A DNA stretch of 64,000 bases. It comes from Agromyces sp. Leaf222 (lineage in GTDB: Bacteria; Actinomycetota; Actinomycetes; Actinomycetales; Microbacteriaceae). The notes beneath the pieces are model-generated. The model did not search any database, had not been told where the DNA came from, and saw nothing but the letters and a program-made list of their open reading frames with translations. Positions 42,988 through 51,730 of the stretch are shown here, one piece after another; position 1 is the first letter of the stretch; each line of letters starts with the position of its first letter. The stretch covers positions 156,588 to 220,587 of the forward strand of contig NZ_LMKQ01000003.1 of assembly GCF_001421565.1 (NCBI RefSeq), read 5' to 3'. The position numbers were made by a program, and so were the translations under genes.

Positions 42988-43401
42988 CTACCCGACCGGA
43001 GTCCGAGCGGGCAGCGCCGCGATCGCCTCGATCTCGAAGCGGTACTCGGGCGAGGCGAAGCCGGCGACCTGCACGAGCGTCGAGACCGGGAAGTCGCGCG
43101 TGAAGTGGCGCGCGCGGATCTCCCGCAGGTCCTCGCGCACGAGGTCGAACGCCTCGCCGATGAACACGTTCACCTTGACGACGTCGTCGGGTGCGGCATC
43201 CGCTGCCCTGAGCACCGCGACGAGGTTCTCGAAGGCGAGCTCGACCTGCTCGCGGGTCGTCGGCGGCATGGTGCCGTCGGGACGCATGCCGATGATGCCG
43301 CTCACGAACACGAGGTCGCCCGCCGGCACCCGGATCGCCTGGCTGAACGCCGCCGTCGGCGGGTAGACGCCCTCGGGAACGATGACCTGCTTGTGCACCA
43401 T
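42988..43401 (-). CDS. RidA family (YjgF/RutC-like) protein
   Basis: A 137-residue RidA-fold protein: SQAIRVPAGDLVFVSGIIGM, the active-site Arg in REQVELAFENLVAVL (near 70), VNVFIGEAFDLVREDL and the late EIEAIAALP. RidA proteins hydrolyse reactive enamines or imines; RutC acts on aminoacrylate in pyrimidine breakdown. GGGGAG precedes the ATG. It is the last gene of the seven-gene operon starting at 49368 and lies eight bases after the permease stop, so a catabolic RutC-like role is likely. Confidence 0.86.
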   Translation of the reverse strand: MVHKQVIVPEGVYPPTAAFSQAIRVPAGDLVFVSGIIGMRPDGTMPPTTREQVELAFENLVAVLRAADAAPDDVVKVNVFIGEAFDLVREDLREIRARHFTRDFPVSTLVQVAGFASPEYRFEIEAIAALPARTPVG

Positions 43402-43409
43402 GCGCTCCC

Positions 43410-44246
43410 CTAGCTCCGGCCCATGATCTGGCGGTCGTCGTACCAGGGCGCGAGGCGCTTGCGCAGCACCGAGATGAGGGTGAGCGTCAGGTTGGCGATG
43501 ATGACCATGACGATGACCATCGCGATCGCCTCGTCCATCTCGAACTGGTAGGCCGCGAACTCGAGCATGTGGCCGAGTCCTCCCGTGCCGCCGAGGAACT
43601 CGCCGAGCACCTCGCCCGTGAAGCCGAGCGCCGCGCCGCGCTGGATGCCGGCGAGGCTGTACGGCAGGGTCGCCGGCAGGATCACCTTCCAGCCGAGGGC
43701 CACGCCGTTCACGCCGTAGACGCGCGACGCGCTCACGAGCGACGCGGGCACCGTGACCGCGCCCTCCATGGTGTTCAGGATGATCGGGAACACGGCGAGC
43801 AGGAAGACCAGTGCGATCTTCGACTCGTTGCCGAGCCCGAGCACGAGGATGAACAGCGGTGCGAGCGCGACCTTCGGCGTCGAGTAGAGCAGCCAGAGGA
43901 ACGGCGCCACCGTGAACCGCAGCACGGGCGACCAGCCGACCGCGAGGCCGACGGTCACGCCGACGACGACGGCGAGCACGAGCCCGATGAGCAGGTTCTG
44001 CATGCTGAACGCGAACGCCTGCCAGAACTCGGGGTCGACGAGCAGCTGCACGAACGCGGAGAACACCGCGGTGGGCGGCGGGAGGAACGCCTCGGGAACG
44101 AGGTGCAGCCACGAGACGGCAGCCTCCCAGATCAGCAGGATGCCGGCGATGACGGCGAGGAGCACCCACGTCCACCTGCTCGGTCCCGGCCGACGGCGGC
44201 GGGGCGCGGGGGCGTTCAGCGTCTCGATCGAGACCGTCGCGGTCAT
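43410..44246 (-). CDS. ABC transporter permease (SsuC/ThiX type), island importer
   Basis: A 278-residue permease with six membrane segments and EAA loop SASRVYGVNGVALGWKVILP. The first ~25 residues are basic and cytoplasmic. ATG 44246 overlaps the stop of the other permease by four bases. It probably forms a heterodimer with the product of 44243-45079. Confidence 0.9.
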   Translation of the reverse strand: MTATVSIETLNAPAPRRRRPGPSRWTWVLLAVIAGILLIWEAAVSWLHLVPEAFLPPPTAVFSAFVQLLVDPEFWQAFAFSMQNLLIGLVLAVVVGVTVGLAVGWSPVLRFTVAPFLWLLYSTPKVALAPLFILVLGLGNESKIALVFLLAVFPIILNTMEGAVTVPASLVSASRVYGVNGVALGWKVILPATLPYSLAGIQRGAALGFTGEVLGEFLGGTGGLGHMLEFAAYQFEMDEAIAMVIVMVIIANLTLTLISVLRKRLAPWYDDRQIMGRS

Positions 44247-45079
44247 CGGCGTGCCTTCCTGGTCCAGGGGGCGACGCGACGCTCGATGAGGGTCACGATG
44301 CCGGTCATGCCGACGCTCCAGCAGACGACGACGCCGATCGCGGCGAACGCCTGGTCGGTCTGGTAGGTGTTCGCCGCCTTGATGATGAGGGCGCCCATGC
44401 CGCTCGAGGAGCCCGAGAGCTCGGCGACGACCATGCCGATGGTGGCGAGCACCACGGCCTGCCGCAGCCCGGCGAACAGGAACGGCACGGTCGAGGGCAG
44501 GAACACGCGCCGATAGAGGTCGAGCTGCGATCCGCCGTACACGCGCGCGGCCCGCAGCAGCGACGGGCTCGTCGTGCGCATGCCGGCCGCGATGTTCAGC
44601 ATGATCGGGAAGAGCGCACTGATCACCACGAGGAAGATCACCGGACCGATGCCGAAGCCGAACCACGCCTTCGCGAGCGGCTGGTAGGCGATCGCGGGCG
44701 TCGCGTAGATCGTCCACGCGATCGGCCCGACGACCTTATCGACCGGCAGAGAGGCGCCCATGAGCAGGCCGACGGGGATGCCCACGATCACGGCGATCGT
44801 GAAGCCCGTGAGCCACGCCTGCGCCGAGACCGCGGCATTGGCCGCGAGCGAGCCGTTGGCGACGATCTCGCCGAACCCCTGCGCGATCGCGAGCGGCGGC
44901 GGGAAGAACACCGGGTTGATGAGCCCCCAATAGCCGACCACGAGCTGCCACAGCACCAGCACGATCAGCACCTCGACCGCGATCACCGCGGCCTTGCCGC
45001 CCGTCGAGAGGCCGGCGAGCCACGCGGCGAGCCCGCCACGACCCGTTCGCGGCCCGCCCGTGGCGAAGAGCACGCTCAT
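44243..45079 (-). CDS. ABC transporter permease (SsuC/ThiX type), partner
   Basis: A 278-residue permease with EAA loop RAARVYGGSQLDLYRRVFLP. It overlaps the ATPase gene by four bases at its start and the next permease by four bases at its end. Length equals that of its partner, as expected for a duplicated pair. Confidence 0.9.
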   Translation of the reverse strand: MSVLFATGGPRTGRGGLAAWLAGLSTGGKAAVIAVEVLIVLVLWQLVVGYWGLINPVFFPPPLAIAQGFGEIVANGSLAANAAVSAQAWLTGFTIAVIVGIPVGLLMGASLPVDKVVGPIAWTIYATPAIAYQPLAKAWFGFGIGPVIFLVVISALFPIMLNIAAGMRTTSPSLLRAARVYGGSQLDLYRRVFLPSTVPFLFAGLRQAVVLATIGMVVAELSGSSSGMGALIIKAANTYQTDQAFAAIGVVVCWSVGMTGIVTLIERRVAPWTRKARR

Positions 45080-45921
45080 GAGCCGCCCGCCACCGCGGCC
45101 TGCGTCGCCTCGGCCTGCAGGGCGTCCCACAGGTGATCGCGGAGCTCGAGGAAGCGCGGGTCGCTCTGCACGCTGCGCTCCGAGCGGGGCCTCGTCAACT
45201 TGGTCTCGATGACCTCCTTGATCGCGCCCGGATGGCTCTTGAACACGACGATGCGGTCGCCGAGCAGGATCGCCTCCTCGATCGAGTGCGTGATGAAGAG
45301 CACCGTCTTGCCCGTCTTGGCGATGAGCTTCTCGATCTCGTCGCGCATCACCTCGCGGGTGAGCGCGTCGACCGCGCCGAGCGGCTCGTCCATGAGCAGG
45401 ATCCGCGGCTCGGCGACGATCGCGCGGGCGAGGCCGACGCGCTGCTGCATGCCGCCCGAGAGCTCCTTCGGGTACGAGTTCTCGAATCCCGAGAGGCCGA
45501 CGAGCTCGATCGCCTCCTGCACGCGGTCGCGCCATCCGTCGCCCTTGAGCCGCTTCTGCATCTCGAGGCCGAACTTCACGTTGTCGAAGACCGTGCGCCA
45601 CGGCAGCAGCGCGTAGTCCTGGAAGACGACCGCCCGGTCGGGGCCGGGGCCCGTCACGGGCCGGCCGTCGACCAGCACCTCGCCCGAGGTGGGTGCGACG
45701 AGACCGGCGACGACGTTCATCACCGTGGTCTTGCCGCACCCCGACGGGCCGAGCACGGTGACGAACTCGCCCTCGTGCACGTCGAGGTTCACGCCCTCGA
45801 CGGCCGTGAGCGTTGCCCCGGTGCGCGCGACGTTGTAGCTCACGGTCAGGTTCCGCACCGAGATGAGCGGGGCGGATGCCGCGGGCTCGTCGTGTTCGGC
45901 GGTCGTCGTCGTCATCGTCAT
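45076..45921 (-). CDS. ABC transporter ATP-binding protein, island importer
   Basis: A 281-residue ATPase. Walker A GPSGCGKTT (near 57-65), Q-loop VVFQDYALLPW, signature LSGGMQQR, Walker B ILLMDEPLGAVD, H-loop LFITHSIEEA. It is in the nitrate/sulfonate/pyrimidine subclass, like the ATPase at 20552. It drives the second two-permease importer, whose binding protein is encoded at 41335 on the other strand. Confidence 0.93.
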   Translation of the reverse strand: MTMTTTTAEHDEPAASAPLISVRNLTVSYNVARTGATLTAVEGVNLDVHEGEFVTVLGPSGCGKTTVMNVVAGLVAPTSGEVLVDGRPVTGPGPDRAVVFQDYALLPWRTVFDNVKFGLEMQKRLKGDGWRDRVQEAIELVGLSGFENSYPKELSGGMQQRVGLARAIVAEPRILLMDEPLGAVDALTREVMRDEIEKLIAKTGKTVLFITHSIEEAILLGDRIVVFKSHPGAIKEVIETKLTRPRSERSVQSDPRFLELRDHLWDALQAEATQAAVAGGS

Positions 45922-45992
45922 CGTCCTGCTCTCTCTCGGTCTCTCACGTTTCTCTCACGGAACCCCGCGCCGCGCACACCGGGGCGTCGACG

Positions 45993-46991
45993 TCAGCCGA
46001 CGGGGACGGCCGCCTTCTCGCGGAGCTTCGGCAGCACCTCGGTGCCGAGGAGCTCGATCTGCTCGAAGAAGCGGTCGAACTTGAAGCGGAAGTCGAACAC
46101 GAGGTGGTCGACTCCGGTCGCCTCGAACTTGCGGATCTCCTCGACGGCCTCGTCGGGGTTGCCGACGATGAGCTGGCCCTCGAGGTCCTCGACGGTCTCG
46201 AAGACGCCCGACGGCGGCTTGACCGCGAACTTCGCCTTGTTCGCCCAGGCGAGCAGGCCCGGCACGTTGACGTCCTTCAGCGCCTCGGCGCGGGTCTCCT
46301 CGATGGAGGTCGGCGGGATCACGCCGACGGTCGGCATCGGCCGGCCCGAGGCATCCGTCATCTCCCGCATGACGCCCATGCGCTTCTCGATCGACGCGAG
46401 CGAGATGCGGCCGGGCATCCAGCCGTCGGCGTACTCGGCGGCGAGGCGGGCCGAACGCGGCGTCGCGCCGCAGTACCAGAACGGCACGCGACCGCCGACG
46501 GGCTTCGGCTCGATCGTGACGTTCTCGAACGAGAAGATGCCGTCGTCGTAGGTGACGTCGTTCTCGGTGAAGACGCGCTTCAGGATCTCGGCGTTCGAGC
46601 GCACCATCTCGACGCGGTCCAGGTCGCCCCAGCCGATGGCGTCGAACTCGTGGTCGAAGGTGCCGGCGCCGAAGCCGAGGATCAGGCGCGGCCCGAGCAG
46701 CTGGGTCATGGTGCCGGCCATGAGGGCGGTCACGAGCGGGTGGCGGAACGGGATCAGCGATCCGGTGCCGAGCTCGATGCGGTCGGTGACGGCGCCGATC
46801 GCGGTGAGCGTCGTGAGCGCGTCGTAGAACGTGCGGTTCGGCTTCTCCATCTCGCCGTGCGGCTCGAAGACCAAGTGGTCGCGAACCCAGACGGAGTCGA
46901 AGCCGAGCTCCTCGGCGCGCTTTGAGCCCTCGAGGAGCTTCTCCTTGCTCGCCTCTTCGCCGAAGTGCGGCAGCAGCAGACCGAATTTCAT
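45993..46991 (-). CDS. Luciferase-like F420-type oxidoreductase (island, first)
   Basis: A 332-residue TIM-barrel protein: MKFGLLLPHFGEEASKEKLL, RAEELGFDSVWVRDHLVF, RIELGTGSLIPFRHPLVTA, GPRLILGFGAGTFDHEFDA (quoted in part). It belongs to the F420-dependent luciferase-like class. ATG 46991 is two bases after the amidohydrolase stop. With RidA, an alpha/beta hydrolase and an amidohydrolase in one operon it recalls the RutA-RutD set, in which a luciferase-like flavoenzyme attacks the uracil ring. The reaction here is unknown. Confidence 0.85.
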   Translation of the reverse strand: MKFGLLLPHFGEEASKEKLLEGSKRAEELGFDSVWVRDHLVFEPHGEMEKPNRTFYDALTTLTAIGAVTDRIELGTGSLIPFRHPLVTALMAGTMTQLLGPRLILGFGAGTFDHEFDAIGWGDLDRVEMVRSNAEILKRVFTENDVTYDDGIFSFENVTIEPKPVGGRVPFWYCGATPRSARLAAEYADGWMPGRISLASIEKRMGVMREMTDASGRPMPTVGVIPPTSIEETRAEALKDVNVPGLLAWANKAKFAVKPPSGVFETVEDLEGQLIVGNPDEAVEEIRKFEATGVDHLVFDFRFKFDRFFEQIELLGTEVLPKLREKAAVPVG

Positions 46992-46993
46992 GG

Positions 46994-48406
46994 TCACTTC
47001 CCTTCTGTTGCGGCCAGTTCGGCCGGTCGTGCGGCCGGAGCGGCCGCGAGCTTCCCGAATCCGGGCTCGCCGACGACGACGCCGTCGGCGTAGACCTCGT
47101 GGCCGCGCACGAGCGTGCGCTCGATGCGCGCGCTGATCGTGCGCCCGTTGTAGGGGGTCCAGCCGATCTTCGACAGCACGTCGTCGTCGGTGATGGTCCA
47201 CTCGTGCGCCAGGTCGGCGATCACGATGTCGGCGTCGGCGCCGACCGCGAGCGTGCCCTTGACGCCGGCGAGGCCGAACTTGTCGGCCGGCACCTCGGCG
47301 ACCATCTCGACGACGCGGTCGAGATCGAGCTCGCCCCGGTTCACGGCGTCGAGCATGAGCTCGTAGTAGTACTGGATGCCGGGGGTGCCGGTGTGGGCGC
47401 TCCACATCTCGGTCCAGCCGATCTCCTTCTCCTCGCGCGTGTGCGGCGCGTGGTCGGAGCTCGCGACGTCGATGGTGCCGTCGCGCATGCCCTCCCAGAT
47501 GGCGGCGCGGTTGTCATCGGGCACCCAGTAGCTGAGCGCGTACGGGCCGAGGGTCTCGACGTCGTTCCACGTCGAGAGGAACGGCGCCCAGTGGTTCACC
47601 TCGCACGTCACGTCGATGCCCGAGGCCTTCGCACGGCGCACGGCCTCGATCGAACGGCGGGTCTGGATGTGCGCGATGTGCACGGGGCATCCGGATGCCT
47701 CGGCCAGGCGCAGCACGACGTCGATGGCCGTGTCCCAGATGACGCCCTCGCGCGCGGCGTAGGCGGACGCGTAGCCCTGCGGCGTGTTGTCGCCGCGGGC
47801 GAGCACCTCGCCCTCGATGTAGTCCATGAGCGCCTGGTCGTGCGGGTGCACGATGAAGCGCTTGCCGGTGGTCGCGATGCGATCCATGATCTGCAGCAGA
47901 TGGCCGTGGTCGTGGATGCCGGTCCCCGCCGGGTGCGGGTAGGTGCGGCCCGTGTCGACGACCATGTAGATCTTGAAGGCGTTGATGCCCATCGCCGCCA
48001 TCGGCTCGATCTCGTCGAACTTCGTCGGCGCCGGGTTGTGGTTCCAGTCCACGATCGACGACGAGGCGTAGCGCTCGAACACGTCGGTGAGGCTCGCGAC
48101 GTCGACGGTCGGCGGCTTCAGGTTGGGCATGCCGAAGATCGTCGTCACGCCGCCGGCCGCGGCCTGGCGGGTCGTCGTGAGGATGTCGTCCTTGTGCTCG
48201 TAGCCGGGTTCGCGGGTGTGCACGTGCACGTCGACCATGCCGGGCAGCACGAGGCGGCCGGATGCGTCGATGGTGCGATCCGCGTCGACGGCGACGTCGC
48301 GCGCGACCACGCCCGCGACCTTGCCGTCGTGCACGAGCAGGTCGCCGGCGACGGGTCCGCTCGGGGTGACGACGGTGCCGCCCGTGATTCTGAGGTCGAT
48401 GCTCAC
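46994..48406 (-). CDS. Dihydroorotase/allantoinase/hydantoinase-like cyclic amidohydrolase
   Basis: A 470-residue cyclic amidohydrolase. Metal ligands are in MVDVHVHTREPGYEHKDD, the carboxylated Lys in INAFKIYMVVD, and His/Asp in VHPHDQ, VHIAHIQ and SSDHAPH. The pattern EPGYEHK is closer to dihydroorotase and allantoinase than to the dihydropyrimidinase at 23543. It opens a cyclic amide or ureide. The start is GTG, overlapping the alpha/beta hydrolase stop by four bases (GTGA). With pyrE and no other pyr genes nearby, a biosynthetic dihydroorotase role is unlikely. Confidence 0.87.
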   Translation of the reverse strand: MSIDLRITGGTVVTPSGPVAGDLLVHDGKVAGVVARDVAVDADRTIDASGRLVLPGMVDVHVHTREPGYEHKDDILTTTRQAAAGGVTTIFGMPNLKPPTVDVASLTDVFERYASSSIVDWNHNPAPTKFDEIEPMAAMGINAFKIYMVVDTGRTYPHPAGTGIHDHGHLLQIMDRIATTGKRFIVHPHDQALMDYIEGEVLARGDNTPQGYASAYAAREGVIWDTAIDVVLRLAEASGCPVHIAHIQTRRSIEAVRRAKASGIDVTCEVNHWAPFLSTWNDVETLGPYALSYWVPDDNRAAIWEGMRDGTIDVASSDHAPHTREEKEIGWTEMWSAHTGTPGIQYYYELMLDAVNRGELDLDRVVEMVAEVPADKFGLAGVKGTLAVGADADIVIADLAHEWTITDDDVLSKIGWTPYNGRTISARIERTLVRGHEVYADGVVVGEPGFGKLAAAPAARPAELAATEGK

Positions 48407-49368
48407 TGTCCTGCCTCCATGCGTGGTGCCTCCAGGTGTTCGATGGCCTCGCCCGACTGCGGCGAGAGCGTGGTGCGGATGTCGACGTCGCTCGGCTGCA
48501 CGTGGCGGTCGAGCCAGTCGACGATGCGCGGGGTGGTCTGCTCCCAGTAGCGGTCGTAGGCCGCGTAGTGGGTGGTGTGCCGCTGCATGATGAGCTGCTT
48601 CGGCCCCTTGGCCGCGGCGTAGAGCGCTTCGGCGTGGTCGGTGGGCGTGGTCGCGTCGCCCTCGACGCCGATCACCAGGAGCGGGGTCGTCAGCCGCGCG
48701 GCGGCGTCGATCGGGCGGTAGGCGAGGATCTCCTCGGCGCACGAGAGCGGGATCGCGCTCGGGATGCGGTCGTCGACGTCGGCCTTGATCGTGGTCGCGC
48801 GGCGCTCGGGCGTGGGCACCATGATCTCCTCGCGCGGGTGCACGAGCCGGCCGGCGCCCGTCGTGACGCGGAGTCGACGGTCCTCGTCAAGGCTCGCGAG
48901 GAAGGCGAGCCACTCGTGCTCCTGGCGCATGCGGTGCAGCCAGTCGGTGCCGTCGGCGACCGGCACCTGGCTGACGGCGGCGCGCACGCGCGGGTCGGCG
49001 TCGGCGAGGAGCACGGCGTTGCCGCCGCCCGTGCCGCCGGTGCCGAAGACGCCGATCGCGTCGGCGACGACGTCGTCGCGCGTGGTCAGGTAGGTGACCG
49101 CGTTCACGAGGTCCTGCAGTTGGCGAGCAGGCGAGAGGATGCCTCGGTCGCCCTCGGAGTCGCCGAAGCCGCGGTAGTCGAAGATGAGCACCGCGAACCC
49201 GGCGGCGACGAGCGCCTCGTGGTACCGCACGTAGAGCTTGGCGTCCTTGAGGCCGAGCCAGCCGGGACCCTGCACGATCGCGCGGTACGGGCCGGGCGTC
49301 TCGGGCGTTCGCCAGATCGCGGCGAGGCGGTCGCCGGAGCTGTAGAACTCGACGTTCGTGGTCTTCAT
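48403..49368 (-). CDS. Alpha/beta hydrolase with no serine nucleophile
   Basis: A 321-residue alpha/beta-hydrolase protein: VQGPGWLGLKDAK, LIFDYRGFGDSEGDR and LLVIGVEGDATTPTDHAEALY, with a late HTTHY His. At the nucleophile elbow the sequence is IGVFGTGGTGGGNA (residues 105-118), so the usual Ser is Gly112 or Thr113. It may be a Thr-dependent or non-hydrolytic member. It is the first gene of the seven-gene operon and has a 16-base palindrome 70 bases upstream. RutD is the nearest functional analogue by context. Confidence 0.82.
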   Translation of the reverse strand: MKTTNVEFYSSGDRLAAIWRTPETPGPYRAIVQGPGWLGLKDAKLYVRYHEALVAAGFAVLIFDYRGFGDSEGDRGILSPARQLQDLVNAVTYLTTRDDVVADAIGVFGTGGTGGGNAVLLADADPRVRAAVSQVPVADGTDWLHRMRQEHEWLAFLASLDEDRRLRVTTGAGRLVHPREEIMVPTPERRATTIKADVDDRIPSAIPLSCAEEILAYRPIDAAARLTTPLLVIGVEGDATTPTDHAEALYAAAKGPKQLIMQRHTTHYAAYDRYWEQTTPRIVDWLDRHVQPSDVDIRTTLSPQSGEAIEHLEAPRMEAGQ

Positions 49369-49437
49369 GTGGTGCGGGTCCTCTCGGATCTCGTCGCTGC
49401 GATGCGGCGGAACGGCAGTGCATGGTCATCATTGCGT

Positions 49438-49453
49438 ATTCTGGATCCAGAAT
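49438..49453. promoter_or_regulatory. GntR-type operator, site 3
   Basis: ATTCTGGATCCAGAAT, a perfect 16-base palindrome, 70 bases upstream of the alpha/beta hydrolase gene and 140 bases upstream of the divergent F420-0 transporter gene. A second partial CCAG follows at 49454-49457. Confidence 0.6.
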
Positions 49454-49592
49454 CCAGTATTGATTCCGAATTACCGGGCGCCGTAGGATGAACCCGACCG
49501 CCGATCCGCCTTGATCGGTTGTGATGGCCCGGGATTGGGCCGTGAGTCCTCGACAACTGTCGAAGTCCGCACCGAACCGTCCCGGAGGAACC

Positions 49593-50618
49593 ATGCCCAT
49601 TTCCCGCCGTCACCGCCCTGCCCTCGCGATCCCGGCCGCCGTGCTCGCGATCCCCGCCGCTGCCCTGCTGCTCGCCGGCTGCGCGAGCCCCACCGCCGCC
49701 TCGACCGGCGGCGCAGACCCCTCGGCCGAGGCCGCAGCCGCCGGCTACCCGGTCACGATCGACAACTGCGGCACCGAGGTCACCCTCGAGTCCGCCCCCG
49801 AGCGCGTGCTCACCGTCAAGTCCTCGACCCTCGAGCTCATGCTCGCGCTCGGCCTCGCCGACCGCGTGATCGGCTCGGCGTTCAGCGACGGCCCCGTGCC
49901 CGACGACCTCGGCGACGCGGCATCCGGCATCGAGGTCGTCTCCGACAAGGTGCCCTCGCAGGAGGCGACGCTCGCGCTCGAGCCCGATCTCGTGTTCGCC
50001 GGCTGGGAGTCGAACCTCTCGGCCGAGGGAGCCGGCGAGCGCGACGCCCTCGCGAAGCTCGGCGTGAACAGCTACGTCGCCCCCGCCGCGTGCAAGGCCG
50101 AGGGCTACATGCCCGACCCGCTCACCTTCGACGAGGTCTTCCGCGAGTTCGGCGAGGCCGGCGACGTCTTCGGGGTTCCGGATGCCGCGGCCGACCTCGT
50201 CGCCGAGCAGCAGGCCGAGCTCGACGCGATCGAGCCGAACGACGACGGGCTCACCGCCCTCTGGTACAGCTCGGGCGACGACACGCCCTACGTCGGAGCC
50301 GGCATCGGCGCCCCGCAGATGATCATGGGCGCCGCCGGCCTCGACAACATCGCGAAGGACGTGCACGACACCTGGACCTCGATGAGCTGGGAGGCGATCG
50401 TCGACGCGAACCCCGACGTCATCGTGCTCGTCGACGCCGCGTGGAACACCGCCGACCAGAAGATCGCGCAGCTCGAGGCGAACCCGGCGACCGCCGCCCT
50501 GCCCGCCGTGCAGGAGCAGCGCTACGTCGTGCTCGACTTCCCGTCGACCGAGGCCGGCGTGCGCAACGTCGGCGCCGTGGCCTCGACGGTCGAGCAGCTC
50601 GGAGCCCTGGGGTACTGA
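49593..50618 (+). CDS. F420-0-type ABC transporter substrate-binding lipoprotein
   Basis: A 341-residue TroA/FepB-fold lipoprotein with lipobox LLLAGC (Cys30). The start is chosen by CGGAGGAAC upstream. Segments VTIDNCGTEVTLESAPERVLTVKSSTLELMLALGL (quoted in part) and KLGVNSYVAPAACK fit the family predicted by Haft to bind F420-0 (TIGR03868-like; from memory). A corrinoid or siderophore remains possible. The neighbouring cofC, cofE and fgd genes favour F420-0 or a relative. Confidence 0.8.
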   Translation: MPISRRHRPALAIPAAVLAIPAAALLLAGCASPTAASTGGADPSAEAAAAGYPVTIDNCGTEVTLESAPERVLTVKSSTLELMLALGLADRVIGSAFSDGPVPDDLGDAASGIEVVSDKVPSQEATLALEPDLVFAGWESNLSAEGAGERDALAKLGVNSYVAPAACKAEGYMPDPLTFDEVFREFGEAGDVFGVPDAAADLVAEQQAELDAIEPNDDGLTALWYSSGDDTPYVGAGIGAPQMIMGAAGLDNIAKDVHDTWTSMSWEAIVDANPDVIVLVDAAWNTADQKIAQLEANPATAALPAVQEQRYVVLDFPSTEAGVRNVGAVASTVEQLGALGY

Positions 50619-51730
50619 TGACCGCCCCCTCGAGAACAGGCGCCGCCGGGGTCTCCGCCCCGGAGGCAGGCGCGTCTTCGGCGCGCCGTCCGCCCGCGCC
50701 TGTTCTCGGACGGGCCCTCGCCTGGGGCCTGCTGCTCGCGGCGCTGCTCGCGGCATCCGTCGTCATCGCCGTCACGATCGGCCCGGCGCCCATCGCGCCG
50801 TCCGACGTGTTCGCGAGCGTCGCAGCGCACCTGGGGTTCGGCGAGCCGACGCTCTCGCCGATCCGCGACGGCATCGTGTGGGAGCTGCGGATGCCGCGCG
50901 TGATCACGGCGGCCGTGGTCGGCGCGGGACTCGCGCTCTGCGGCGCCGTGATGCAGGCCGTCACCCGCAACACCCTCGCCGACCCGTACCTGCTCGGACT
51001 CTCGTCGGGCGCCTCGGTCGGCGCGGTCGTCGTGATCGTGCTCGGCGTGGGGCTGCTGCTCCCGCTCGCCGCCTTCGCCGGTGCGCTCGCGGCCCTGGTC
51101 GCGACGCTCGGACTTGCCATGGCCGCCTCCGCGCGGTCGGGCCGCGGCGCCAGGCTCGACCCCACCACGACCGTGCTCGCCGGCATCGCGGTGTCGAGTG
51201 TGTTCGGGGCGATCACGAGCCTCGTCATCTTCTGGAGCGCGACGGGCGACAGCTACCGCGAGATCCTCAACTGGCTGCTCGGCTCGCTCGCGGGCACCGA
51301 CTGGACCTCCGTCGCGATCAGCGGCGTCGCGCTCGTCGTCGTCGGCGTGCCGCTCATCGCGAGCGCCCGCACGCTCGACGCGTTCGCCCTCGGCGAGGCC
51401 GGCGCGGCCGCGCTCGGCGTGCACGTCGCCCGCTCACGCGTCCTGCTGCTCGGCGGCACGGCGCTGCTCACCGGTGCGCTCGTCGCGGTGAGCGGGTCGA
51501 TCGGCTTCGTCGGACTCGTGCTCCCGCATGCCGTGCGGCTCGTGACCGGGCCGGGTCACCGCGCGCTGCTGCCGCTCTCGGCCCTCGCCGGGGCCATCTT
51601 CCTCGTCTGGGCCGACACCGCCGCCCGCACCCTGTTCGACCCTCGCGAGCTGCCGGTCGGCATCATCACCGCACTGATCGGCGGGCCGGTCTTCGCCTGG
51701 CTGCTGCTTCGCGCGAGGAGCACGGCATGA
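50618..51730 (+). CDS. F420-0-type ABC transporter permease (FecCD family)
   Basis: A 370-residue FecCD permease with about nine membrane segments: LRMPRVITAAVVGAGLALCGAVMQAVTRNTLADPYLLGLSSGA (quoted in part), SGSIGFVGLVLPHAVRLVTG. The ATG overlaps the binding-protein stop by one base. It forms the channel for the transporter trio. Confidence 0.88.
   Translation: MTAPSRTGAAGVSAPEAGASSARRPPAPVLGRALAWGLLLAALLAASVVIAVTIGPAPIAPSDVFASVAAHLGFGEPTLSPIRDGIVWELRMPRVITAAVVGAGLALCGAVMQAVTRNTLADPYLLGLSSGASVGAVVVIVLGVGLLLPLAAFAGALAALVATLGLAMAASARSGRGARLDPTTTVLAGIAVSSVFGAITSLVIFWSATGDSYREILNWLLGSLAGTDWTSVAISGVALVVVGVPLIASARTLDAFALGEAGAAALGVHVARSRVLLLGGTALLTGALVAVSGSIGFVGLVLPHAVRLVTGPGHRALLPLSALAGAIFLVWADTAARTLFDPRELPVGIITALIGGPVFAWLLLRARSTA

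Noticed and set aside
46994-48406. Biosynthetic dihydroorotase (pyrC)
   Set aside because: The fold matches, but it is in a catabolic operon far from pyr genes and overlaps an alpha/beta hydrolase gene; a ring-opening catabolic role fits better.
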